Assembly: GCA_021799555.1 (NCBI GenBank)
Contig: JAJZAG010000256.1
Location: 1 to 5,550, forward strand
DNA length: 5,550 nt
Reading direction: 5' to 3'
Origin: Deltaproteobacteria bacterium
Lineage (GTDB): Bacteria; Desulfobacterota; Binatia; Binatales; Binataceae
Made by a program: the position numbers and the translations under genes. The notes below the pieces were generated by a model. It saw nothing but the letters and a program-made list of their open reading frames with translations, did not search any database and was not told the DNA's origin. Below are positions 1-5,310 of this stretch, one piece after another. Position 1 is the first letter of the stretch. Each line of letters opens with the position of its first letter.

Positions 1-111
1 GGAAGTGAGCGCTGGTGCTTGCCACTGAGTTTGGTTGTGCGGCATGGCGTTGAGAATCACGAGCACCTTGCGCATGCAGGCGGTGAGGGCCGATTTGGGC
101 TATTTCGCGCG
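1..111 (-). mobile_element. IS110-family transposase, C-terminal remnant (runs off the left edge)
   Basis: Read on the minus strand from about 111 down to 1, the frame contains ALTACMRKVLVILNAM, which closely matches the conserved C-terminal signature of IS110-family DEDD transposases/recombinases (typically ALTACMRKLLTILNAM). A short Q/W/P-containing tail follows, as is usual in that family. The frame has a TAG at 100-102, where the family usually has a residue of the Lys-Pro-Lys stretch, and another TAG at 118-120. Family similarity fades above about 111, so at least the upstream part is degenerate. The frame stays open to base 1, so the natural stop is outside the window. IS110 elements lack classical terminal inverted repeats, so no boundary can be set. 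The fragment may mark the insertion edge of the defence island. Confidence 0.7.
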
Positions 112-233
112 TGCCCGCTATTATAGTGCGCAACAGCCTACAACACATCAAAACCCCAGGGCAATTTATCGTTGGCCTGCGCAAAACGGATTTGCCTGAA
201 TGCGTGCGCACCCCGAGAAGCACGAAACCCTTG

Positions 234-245
234 GGATCATGATCC
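234..245. repeat. Perfect 12-bp palindrome GGATCATGATCC
   Basis: The 12 bases are their own reverse complement. The site lies in the roughly 170-base stretch (112-279) between the transposase remnant and the toxin promoter, where no gene was recognised. It may be a protein-binding site or simply chance; it contains two GATC tetranucleotides. Confidence 0.35.
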
Positions 246-279
246 GGGCTCTTGCGTAAATAGGAGCGCCGATCAACCG

Positions 280-308
280 TTGCAATCTGATAAGCTATAC
301 CTTATGCT
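280..308 (+). promoter_or_regulatory. Candidate sigma70-type promoter of the toxin-antitoxin pair
   Basis: TTGCAA at 280-285 (4 of 6 to TTGACA) and TATGCT at 303-308 (4 of 6 to TATAAT) are separated by exactly 17 bases. The expected transcription start falls at about 314-316, that is, on the toxin ATG at 315. No purine-rich ribosome-binding site precedes that ATG, so the toxin message may be leaderless. The near-palindrome at 290-305 lies between and over these boxes, as expected for an autorepressed TA promoter. This is inference from sequence only. Confidence 0.45.
290..305. promoter_or_regulatory. Near-perfect 16-bp palindrome, likely TA operator
   Basis: ATAAGCTATACCTTAT pairs at seven of its eight symmetrical positions; the only mismatch is C at 295 against C at 300. 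It sits in the promoter spacer and touches the -10 box, about 10 bases before the toxin start. HigA-type antitoxins with an HTH domain commonly repress their own operon from such sites, so this is the probable target of the protein encoded at 643-1008. Confidence 0.5.
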
Positions 309-314
309 TACGCC

Positions 315-689
315 ATGTCGGACTGGACCGTTGACGAGCACAAGACGGCGGGAGGCCAATCGCACTTCGCCGAGTTCGTCGCTGGTCTGATCGACGCGAA
401 GGACGTTAAAGACGCTGCCGTCCTGACCGGCGCGCTGCGTGCGTTGGGCAACCAGTTACGTGGGCCGCGTTCGAAATCGCTGGGTGACGGCCTGTTCGAG
501 CTCCGTGGTACAACAGTGCGGATATATTACGGTTTCTTGCCCGGACGACGCGCCGTACTGGTCGGTGGCTATGTGAAGAAGCGCACCGATACCCCAGCCG
601 ACGTGCTTCGGCTGATGCGCACGAGATTGAAGGAGTCCCAAGATGAGCACGAAAAATCCAGGGCTGGCGCTGCTCGAAAGAAAGGTTGA
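315..689 (+). CDS. higB-like: RelE/ParE-superfamily toxin, HigB-like (phage Gp49-like family)
   Basis: A 124-residue protein, predicted to be a ribosome-dependent mRNA interferase that is kept inactive by its downstream partner. The C-terminal half carries the family pattern: FELRG (about residues 62-66), a basic strand with TVRIYYG (68-74), a hydrophobic strand RRAVLVGGYVKK (78-89), then a basic helix with LRLMRTRLKE (98-107). Spacing and length fit Gp49-like HigB toxins (about 100-125 residues). The first 35 residues are less typical. The ATG at 315 is the only good start for the domain and has no Shine-Dalgarno sequence, in line with possible leaderless translation. The toxin-first order and the 47-nt overlap with the HTH antitoxin gene are typical of higBA. 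The frame looks intact, unlike the restriction gene downstream. No experimental toxicity is implied. Confidence 0.85.
   Translation: MSDWTVDEHKTAGGQSHFAEFVAGLIDAKDVKDAAVLTGALRALGNQLRGPRSKSLGDGLFELRGTTVRIYYGFLPGRRAVLVGGYVKKRTDTPADVLRLMRTRLKESQDEHEKSRAGAARKKG
630..635 (+). promoter_or_regulatory. Strong ribosome-binding site for the antitoxin
   Basis: AAGGAG lies 7 bases before the ATG at 643 and is inside the toxin coding sequence. It fixes the antitoxin start. The contrast with the toxin, which has no visible site, suggests that antitoxin is translated in excess. Confidence 0.75.
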
Positions 690-1008
690 TGAGCTTGGCC
701 TTCGACGTGAAGTCGAAGACGAGCTCGCTCAGATTCTGATCGAGCACAAGATCGCCAATTTGCGGAAGCGTCGAGGTCTCACTCAGGCGGCGTTGGCAAA
801 GCGCTCGGGAGTAAGTCAGCCCATGATTGCGCAGATCGAATCTGGCAAGCTCAACAATCTGACGCTGAAGACGCTCGCGAGAACGGCGCGCGCGCTTGGC
901 GCGAGTCTCAAGATCGAGCTGGTTCCGCGCTCCACCTCGGGCGGTCGGGGCCGGGCATCGCGCAAGAGTCGCGGAAGTGGCTCTTCCGCTCCGGCGTTCG
1001 CCTCGTAA
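643..1008 (+). CDS. higA-like: XRE-family HTH antitoxin, HigA-like
   Basis: A 121-residue protein, predicted to neutralise the toxin encoded at 315-689 and to repress the shared promoter. Residues about 36-93 form a Cro/C1-type helix-turn-helix domain: IANLRKRRGLTQAALAK is the first helix pair, SGVSQPMIAQIESGK the turn and recognition helix, and LNNLTLKTLARTARALG the closing helices. The N-terminal segment (about 1-35) is charged and helical, as in HigA proteins that pair with Gp49-like toxins. Residues about 96-121 form a Ser/Arg/Gly-rich, probably disordered tail. The gene overlaps the toxin gene by 47 nt and ends 33 nt before the restriction-gene start, so all three could share a transcript. 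The start at 643 is backed by a well-placed AAGGAG. Confidence 0.88.
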   Translation: MSTKNPGLALLERKVDELGLRREVEDELAQILIEHKIANLRKRRGLTQAALAKRSGVSQPMIAQIESGKLNNLTLKTLARTARALGASLKIELVPRSTSGGRGRASRKSRGSGSSAPAFAS

Positions 1009-1041
1009 CGCGATCTATCCGTTGTCAGGGAGACTTTGCGA

Positions 1042-2450
1042 GTGCCGGACGAGGAGCAAGAGGAACTGGAATGGAAAACCCGCCGAAGGCGAGTCGATCC
1101 TAAGCTTCGCCGTTTGGGCTGGAATATCGTTCCATTTGCGCCCGATTTGGATCTGTCGGCATGCAGCAGGCACGCGGTCGCCGAGTTTCCGAGGAACAAC
1201 GGGTCTGCTGACTATGCACTCATACTTGACGGGCGGATCGTCGGAAGAGTCGAGGCCAAGAGGCTCTCGCTTGGCCCTCAGAACGTCCTCACCCAAGCGC
1301 AACGGTACGCATGTGGCCTGGAGGCGGACGATTTCAATTTCAATGTGCTGCGGCACGCCGTTTCTTTATTCTACCAACGGCGAGATCATCTGGTTCCACG
1401 ACGTGCATTATCAGGCGAGCCGTTCGCGCCAGATCGCTGACTTCCACACGCCAGCCGCATTGCGCGAGATGCTCGCGCGACTTCAGCGCCCAATGCGCGG
1501 GACTGAAGTCACTGCCCAGCAGCAGCGGCAAACTCCGCCCGTACCAGCGTGAAGCCAACGCCGCGATCGAGACGGCAATCGCCGACCGCAAGCGCACGAT
1601 GTTCATAGCGATGGCGACCGACACCGGCAAGACCTTCACCTTGGTCAATCAGGTCTATCGCCTGATGAAATCCGGGGTAGGCCGACGGGTGCTATTTCTG
1701 GTCGATCGGCGCGCGCTGGCCGCACAGGCCGTGCGCGAGTTTGCTTCGTTCGAGGCCGAACCCGGCCTCAAGTTCGACAAGATTTACGAAATTTACAGCC
1801 AGCGCTTCCAGAAGGGCGATCTCGAACCGGATGAAAAGTTCGATCCCAAGGTGATGCCGAACGCCTACCTCACGGATCCGAAGCCGGGAACGGCCTTCAT
1901 TTACGTGTGCAGCATCCAGCGGATGGCTCGGTATCTTTTCCCGGATCGAAGCTTCGGCGCCCATGACCACGAGGACGAGAACGACTTGCCGGAGCCTTTG
2001 CCGATCTCGATCCACGCATTCGACCTGATAATCGCGGACGAGTGCCACCGGGGGTGCACCGCGGCGGAGCAGTCCTTGTGGCGGGACACTCTCGATCATT
2101 TTGACGCTGTCAAGCTTGGGCTTATCGCGACGCCCGCGCAGCACACCACCGCCTATTTCTGGGACATCATCTACCGCTACGACTACCGCCGCGCGATCGA
2201 TGAGGGTTACTTGGTCGATTACGACGCCATCGCAATCAAGTCCGGAGTACTCATCAACGGAGTGTTTCTGAAGGAAGGCGAGCCCGTCAGGACCGTCGAT
2301 ACGCAAAGCGGCGCGCAGAACATGGACTAGCTCGAAGACGAGCGACAGTTCGATGCGACCGAGGTCGAAAAGAAGATCACGGTTCCGGCCACCAATCGGA
2401 AGATTATCGAAGAGCTGAAGAAATACGCGCTCGGACGCGTTCCTCGGAAA
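1042..2450 (+). pseudogene. hsdR: Type I restriction enzyme R subunit (EcoEI-type HsdR), degraded and C-terminally truncated
   Basis: HsdR would be the ATP-driven translocase/nuclease subunit of a type I R-M complex. The N-terminal nuclease region is in frame 1 (WKTRRRRVDPKLRRLGW; SADYALILDGRIVGRVEAKRL, where D1213-15 and the EAK motif fit PD-(D/E)XK) up to about 1345. Homology then moves to frame 2 (PFLYSTNGEIIWFHDV) and, near 1475, to frame 3 (KLRPYQREANAAIE). The helicase segment shows motif I as MATDTGKT (family MATGTGKT), motif II as IIADECHRG and motif III as GLIATPA (family GLTATPA). A TAG at 2328-2330 interrupts NMD/LEDERQFDATEVEKK, where the family has an acidic residue. Similarity stops by about 2440-2450, so roughly the C-terminal 40% is missing. 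The likely start is the GTG at 1042, preceded by AGGGAGA; a TTG at 1036 is possible. No methylase or specificity gene is in view. Confidence 0.88.
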
Positions 2451-2529
2451 GCCAGCTCGCAGCGCGACTTCGTCGCACATTTTGCAGAAAAAAAGCTGTC
2501 ATATATGGACCCCGCCCTGGGGCAAGGGG

Positions 2530-2869
2530 TGAAGTCTGAAAGGAAGTCGTGCGGTCGCCCGTTGCCGATGTACGAAATCGCGAACTTCGGGCCCTCGTTA
2601 CTGACGAACGCTTCGATCACCATAGGCGCGTAGAGGACGTCGGCTTTAAGCCAGGCGCGGATTCGATTGACCAGTTGAAGCGGAATCCGGACGCGGCGAG
2701 CTTCGTGCTCGATATCTGCTGGCGGCGTCTTCAGGTCGCGATAGGAATAGCCGGCTTGGCCTCTGCCGGGCCGCTTCTCTGGTTCGGCGCACTCCTCAAT
2801 ATTCCGGTGCCACGCCGGCTCTTCGAACGGCGAGTTGAGCATTGGCTCCGGTATCTCGTCGTCGCTCAT
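2530..2869 (-). pseudogene. Type III-like (BPTD_3080-like) restriction endonuclease relic with internal deletion
   Basis: The frame starts with ATG at 2869, which overlaps the upstream stop as ATGA and has no clear ribosome-binding site. Residues about 9-75 carry the N-terminal signature of large type III-like restriction helicases: PMLNSPFEEPAWH, then GQAGYSYRD, then LVNRIRAWL. These proteins normally go on for about 900-1000 residues with helicase motifs. Here the frame passes directly (residues about 76-84) into VIEAFVSNEGPKFAISYI and NGRPHDFLSDF, which resemble the far C-terminal segment of the same family (pattern: V-A-V-N-GF-I-Y-G-H-Y-PDF). The whole motor core thus appears deleted. After about residue 113 family similarity ends and the frame runs on, antisense to the hsdR relic, to a stop at 2327-2329. 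It cannot encode a working nuclease. The N-terminal match is fairly sure, the C-terminal match less so. Confidence 0.62.
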
Positions 2870-3483
2870 TTGATTTTTGTTTCGGGCGATCTGTCGTCGT
2901 TCGCGCGGCTCTCGTCGATGGCGATAGTCAAGGCTCGATCTTCGGTAACGCCTTGCTCTCTGAGTTCGGCGTATCTTTCGACGAATCGGTCACTGAGCCC
3001 TAGCGCTACTCGGAGAGGTTCAGTTAATGCGTGCAGGGCGCGATCGGTCTTCACGAACTGTTCGCGCATCTCCGTGAGCTCTGTTGCCATTAGACGCTTG
3101 CCATTGGGCTCGTACCAAGCCTCGGCCTTTTCCCGAAAGAAAACGTGTGCCAAGTGATTTCTGGTATCGAGGCTTTGGATGAGTTGATTTCGGAGGTCAG
3201 GTGGTACCTTCACTCCAACCTTGCCGACGGATGTAATCAAGCCGCCCAGCGTTTTGCGGAACCCTTCGTCCCAGACTCTGTCGATGTATTTCTCATAAGC
3301 CTGGCTGCAATCTTTCCCGGTCCCCTTTTTGTCCCTCCGAAGTATCGCTGCCAAGCTCAAGATGTTGACGATCTCGCGCTCGAGACATTGTGCACAATAG
3401 AGTGCTAAGCCTGCCAGAGCGAACACCTCGCGCGTCTCTCGCGAATCGTCATCCTCCGGTTCGGTGACCCAATCTTCGATCAT
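2866..3483 (-). CDS. HEPN-like protein of 205 residues with R-X4-H motif, probable defence-associated nuclease
   Basis: A mostly alpha-helical protein. Helix 1-2 region: about 14-50 (VFALAGLALYCAQCLEREIV). The central segment VKVPPDLRNQLIQSLDTRNH leads to RNHLAH, with R108 and H113 forming the R-X4-H motif that marks catalytically competent HEPN domains, followed by VFFREKAEAW. This layout matches a family of small uncharacterised proteins (LEREI...RNxLAHxFF) seen in proteobacterial genomes. HEPN proteins with this motif are usually RNA-cleaving toxins or defence effectors. The start at 3483 overlaps the upstream stop (ATGA) and has AAGG 7 bases before it; its stop overlaps the next start (ATGA). 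It sits between the MNT/HEPN pair and the restriction relic, so it probably served the same system. The frame is intact. The HEPN assignment rests on motif and helical character only; a structural prediction would settle it. Confidence 0.65.
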   Translation of the reverse strand: MIEDWVTEPEDDDSRETREVFALAGLALYCAQCLEREIVNILSLAAILRRDKKGTGKDCSQAYEKYIDRVWDEGFRKTLGGLITSVGKVGVKVPPDLRNQLIQSLDTRNHLAHVFFREKAEAWYEPNGKRLMATELTEMREQFVKTDRALHALTEPLRVALGLSDRFVERYAELREQGVTEDRALTIAIDESRANDDRSPETKIK

Positions 3484-3659
3484 TTTCGCGCCTTCGCTGA
3501 CGTTTGCGGACCCTGGCCCAGGCTCTTCACCACCGTCAGTTCGTCGCCGCGGTCGTCAATAACCTTGACTCCGATCTGGCCATGCACGGCCGCCTGGAGT
3601 GGCGTCGCGTTGAGCGTCGGTTGCGGAACTTCGTACTCGGCTGCTTCCTCGGAGTTCAT
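3480..3659 (-). CDS. Small ORF of 59 residues, possible remnant of an internally deleted methyltransferase
   Basis: The frame starts at ATG 3659, overlapping the HEPN stop as ATGA, and ends with TGA at 3480-3482, overlapping the next start as ATGA. GGAGG at 3670-3674 lies 10 bases before the start. These junctions make it very likely a translated frame. Residues 1-20 are acidic and proline-containing (MNSEEAAEYEVPQP). Residues about 29-45 (IGVKVIDDRGDELTVVK) resemble the last strand pair found at the C-terminus of type III-like R-M proteins; this is a recollection of pattern, not a search result. One reading is that a large methyltransferase gene once stood here and an in-frame deletion joined its start to its end, as seems to have happened to the restriction gene downstream. 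The alternative is a genuine small protein of unknown role. The tail is basic (SAKARK). Confidence 0.55.
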   Translation of the reverse strand: MNSEEAAEYEVPQPTLNATPLQAAVHGQIGVKVIDDRGDELTVVKSLGQGPQTSAKARK

Positions 3660-4069
3660 GGCTTTACGTCCTCCGGCAGGCGCGATACGACCGCGCTGTA
3701 AAGCGCCCGCGCGGTTGCCAACGCCGTCCGCGCCTCGCGCTTTGTCAGTTCCGCCGGCTCGCCCGGATATCGAAACTTCCAGGCGTACTCGGTAAGCGGA
3801 ACCGCTCGCGCAATTGTTTCTTTCAGAGTCGACTGGATCTTGACGCAGGCATCGCCCAGCTCTTTCAGGTCGTGGGTCTTACGGAAGGGCACGTCGTGCC
3901 ATACGAGGAACGCTTTCAACGCCTTCTCGGCGGCCTGCTGGCAATGAAACACCGCGCCGCCGGAGAGTGTTTTTGCAGGATTCAACAATTACTTCGCGAT
4001 ATCGAGGTCTTCTTTGGCCTTCTCGAGCCAACCAATTGTGTCCGCGACGTGCGCCGGGTCATGCCGCAT
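3656..4069 (-). pseudogene. HEPN domain protein (PF05168-like), interrupted by in-frame TAA at codon 27
   Basis: From ATG 4069 the frame reads DPAHVADTIGWLEKAKEDLD up to K26, then TAA at 3989-3991, and continues in the same frame with LLNPAKTLSGGAVFHCQQAA, then EKALKAFLVWHDVPFRKTHDL and YAWKFRYPGEP, to a stop at 3656-3658. Ignoring the stop, length (137 codons) and order match the HEPN family that accompanies MNT nucleotidyltransferases (QQAAEKALKA, HDL, YPGE). A single base change at codon 27 would restore it. A TTG at 3986-3988 directly after the stop might restart translation, giving about 110 residues without the first helix. No R-X4-6-H motif is seen (only R-K-T-H), so this HEPN may never have been a typical HepT ribonuclease. 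It overlaps the nucleotidyltransferase gene by 11 nt and the next frame by 4 nt. Confidence 0.8.
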
Positions 4070-4409
4070 AGAGCAGTTTTCCCTCGCGGAGGACGGTTCC
4101 GGGTAGCGAAGCTTTGAGATGGCGGCGGGCGTCGAAATAGGATCGCGTGCAAACTAAGGCATCGACCGCGCCCGGCGTTCCAAAACGCCACAGGGCCTTG
4201 TACGCGAGCCGGCTGCGTCGCCGCTCCGGCGATGCGTCGTCGTCCACGACAACCAGCAGATCGTAGTCGCTGTCCGGCCCCGAATCGCCGCGAGCTTTCG
4301 AGCCGAACAGATAGATCGCACGCGGACGGTAGGCGTCGACCAGCCGCCGCACGATCTCGGCCAGCTTCGCATCACGTTCGAGCAATTCGTTTTCTGATTG
4401 GGTCCGCAT
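4059..4409 (-). CDS. MNT-domain nucleotidyltransferase, MntA-like antitoxin/partner of HEPN
   Basis: A 116-residue protein of the minimal nucleotidyltransferase (polymerase beta) fold. IYLFGSKARGDSGPDSDYDL contains the full GS-X10-DXD motif: G36, S37, D48 and D50; D83 in AVDALVC is the probable third metal-binding carboxylate. In characterised MntA/HepT pairs this enzyme transfers AMP to a tyrosine of the HEPN toxin and so silences it. Gene order (MNT first, HEPN second, overlapping by 11 nt) fits such a pair. All catalytic residues are present and the frame is intact, whereas the HEPN partner has a stop. The start ATG at 4407-4409 has no strong ribosome-binding site. It is the first gene of the minus-strand operon; an AT-rich stretch at about 4423-4436 could hold the promoter, but no convincing -35 box was found. 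Confidence 0.88.
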   Translation of the reverse strand: MRTQSENELLERDAKLAEIVRRLVDAYRPRAIYLFGSKARGDSGPDSDYDLLVVVDDDASPERRRSRLAYKALWRFGTPGAVDALVCTRSYFDARRHLKASLPGTVLREGKLLYAA

Positions 4410-4492
4410 CGATCACGCAAGGCTTATGTTATCTAATCTCGACGGTCGTTACACCTCTACCAACTCATTGCAGCGGGGCGCTGGTAATCCTT

Positions 4493-5161
4493 CTAAGGCA
4501 GATACCATGAGACGCCGATTACGAGACCGGCGGGCGTGTTGAGCGAGAAGTTGCGGTTGCCGCCGTTGAAGCCGCCGTTTGAGAAGTGCTGGGCCTGCAA
4601 GCCGGCGTAGATCGCGGCATTGTCCGAAACGAAATATGATTCCCCGATTCCCGCTTGAATCTCGTCCATGAATGGACCGGTGAGCCTCGTTCCATTGCTT
4701 ACCGTGCCGATGCGCAGGTCGGAGCCGCCCGGCGCTATCAACGCGTCGATCCACGGGATCAGCGGACCCCATCGGAAATGGATTAGGCCATACCTGAGAT
4801 GAAGCCCGAGACCGGCGAAGTTCTGCCGTTCGGTCTCAAAGCGCTCGAAGGTCGGCTCGAGTCCGATTTCCGCTGCGCCGTCGAGCGCTCCGCCAAGAAA
4901 ATTAAATCTGGTGACGCCGAACGGGACAAGCGAGAACCGTCCGGAAAGATTCCACGCTTGCACGATTGCGTGTTGGTTATTTAGATGGGCGCCAAAGTAG
5001 GCGAATGCCGCCTCGATTGAGACAACCTTCGTCCATCTTCCGAAGGTTTGATCCGGATCGAGCGCGCCGGCTGGCTTCGGTGCCGAACTGATCGTCAGGA
5101 TGGATACGGCGGCACACAATGCTATCCGTACGAGCGGAGTCCTACGGCTGCGAATCGCCAC
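4493..5161 (-). CDS. PagL-like lipid A deacylase (acyloxyacyl hydrolase family), secreted outer-membrane protein
   Basis: A 222-residue protein. Residues 1-33 form a Sec signal peptide: basic start (MAIRSRR), hydrophobic core about 10-27, and likely cleavage after PAGA before LDPDQ. The mature part has alternating strands fitting a small beta-barrel. Near the C-terminus QHFSNGG holds H192 and S194, corresponding to the His-X-Ser of the PagL active site, followed by NFSLNTPAGLVIGVSWYLP as the last strand. PagL removes the 3-position acyl chain of lipid A in the outer membrane. The catalytic Glu of P. aeruginosa PagL, expected 14 residues after the His, is not seen (Ser206 there, Asn208 nearby). 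The start is GTG at 5161, with GGAG 9 bases upstream; nearby ATGs are out of frame or closed at once. It ends 83 bases before the nucleotidyltransferase start. Confidence 0.78.
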   Translation of the reverse strand: MAIRSRRTPLVRIALCAAVSILTISSAPKPAGALDPDQTFGRWTKVVSIEAAFAYFGAHLNNQHAIVQAWNLSGRFSLVPFGVTRFNFLGGALDGAAEIGLEPTFERFETERQNFAGLGLHLRYGLIHFRWGPLIPWIDALIAPGGSDLRIGTVSNGTRLTGPFMDEIQAGIGESYFVSDNAAIYAGLQAQHFSNGGFNGGNRNFSLNTPAGLVIGVSWYLP

Positions 5162-5170
5162 GGCTCATAT

Positions 5171-5174
5171 CTCC
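5171..5174 (-). promoter_or_regulatory. Ribosome-binding site deciding the GTG start of the PagL-like gene
   Basis: GGAG on the minus strand, 9 bases before the GTG at 5159-5161. An in-frame ATG at 5174-5176 meets a TGA three codons later, so the GTG is the usable start. Confidence 0.6.
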
Positions 5175-5310
5175 ATTCGAGCCGAATTCCCAGCTACTAT
5201 CTACGCTTAAATATCATTGGATGGGCAAGTGCGCTGACGGTTGCAATTGATTGATACCTGACCTCTGAGGCGGGTTTTGATCAGGTCGCCGCCGTATTAT
5301 CGATCTCGAG

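Noticed and set aside
200..262. Possible tRNA-like stretch in the intergenic region
   Set aside because: No cloverleaf with consistent acceptor, anticodon and T arms could be built.
172..390. 72-codon plus-strand frame before and over the toxin start
   Set aside because: It crosses the promoter, operator and toxin start in another frame and has no recognisable features.
816..1199. Minus-strand frame across the antitoxin end and hsdR start
   Set aside because: Antisense to two recognised genes, with a low-complexity Ser/Arg product.
1692..2480. 262-codon minus-strand open frame inside the hsdR relic
   Set aside because: Antisense to clear HsdR helicase motifs; open frames opposite GC-rich coding DNA are common and its product shows no known pattern.
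2549..3157. Long plus-strand open frame opposite the 205-aa gene and the restriction relic
   Set aside because: It overlaps two minus-strand frames with recognisable motifs and ATGA junctions; its own product shows no domain.
4410..4492. Promoter for the minus-strand operon in the gap before the nucleotidyltransferase
   Set aside because: TAGATA and TAACAT words are present but no -35 box lies at a suitable distance; a promoter is likely but cannot be placed.
5256..5286. Inverted words ACCTGA and TCAGGT as a possible terminator or operator
   Set aside because: Six-base arms with a 19-base loop and no following T run; too weak to call.
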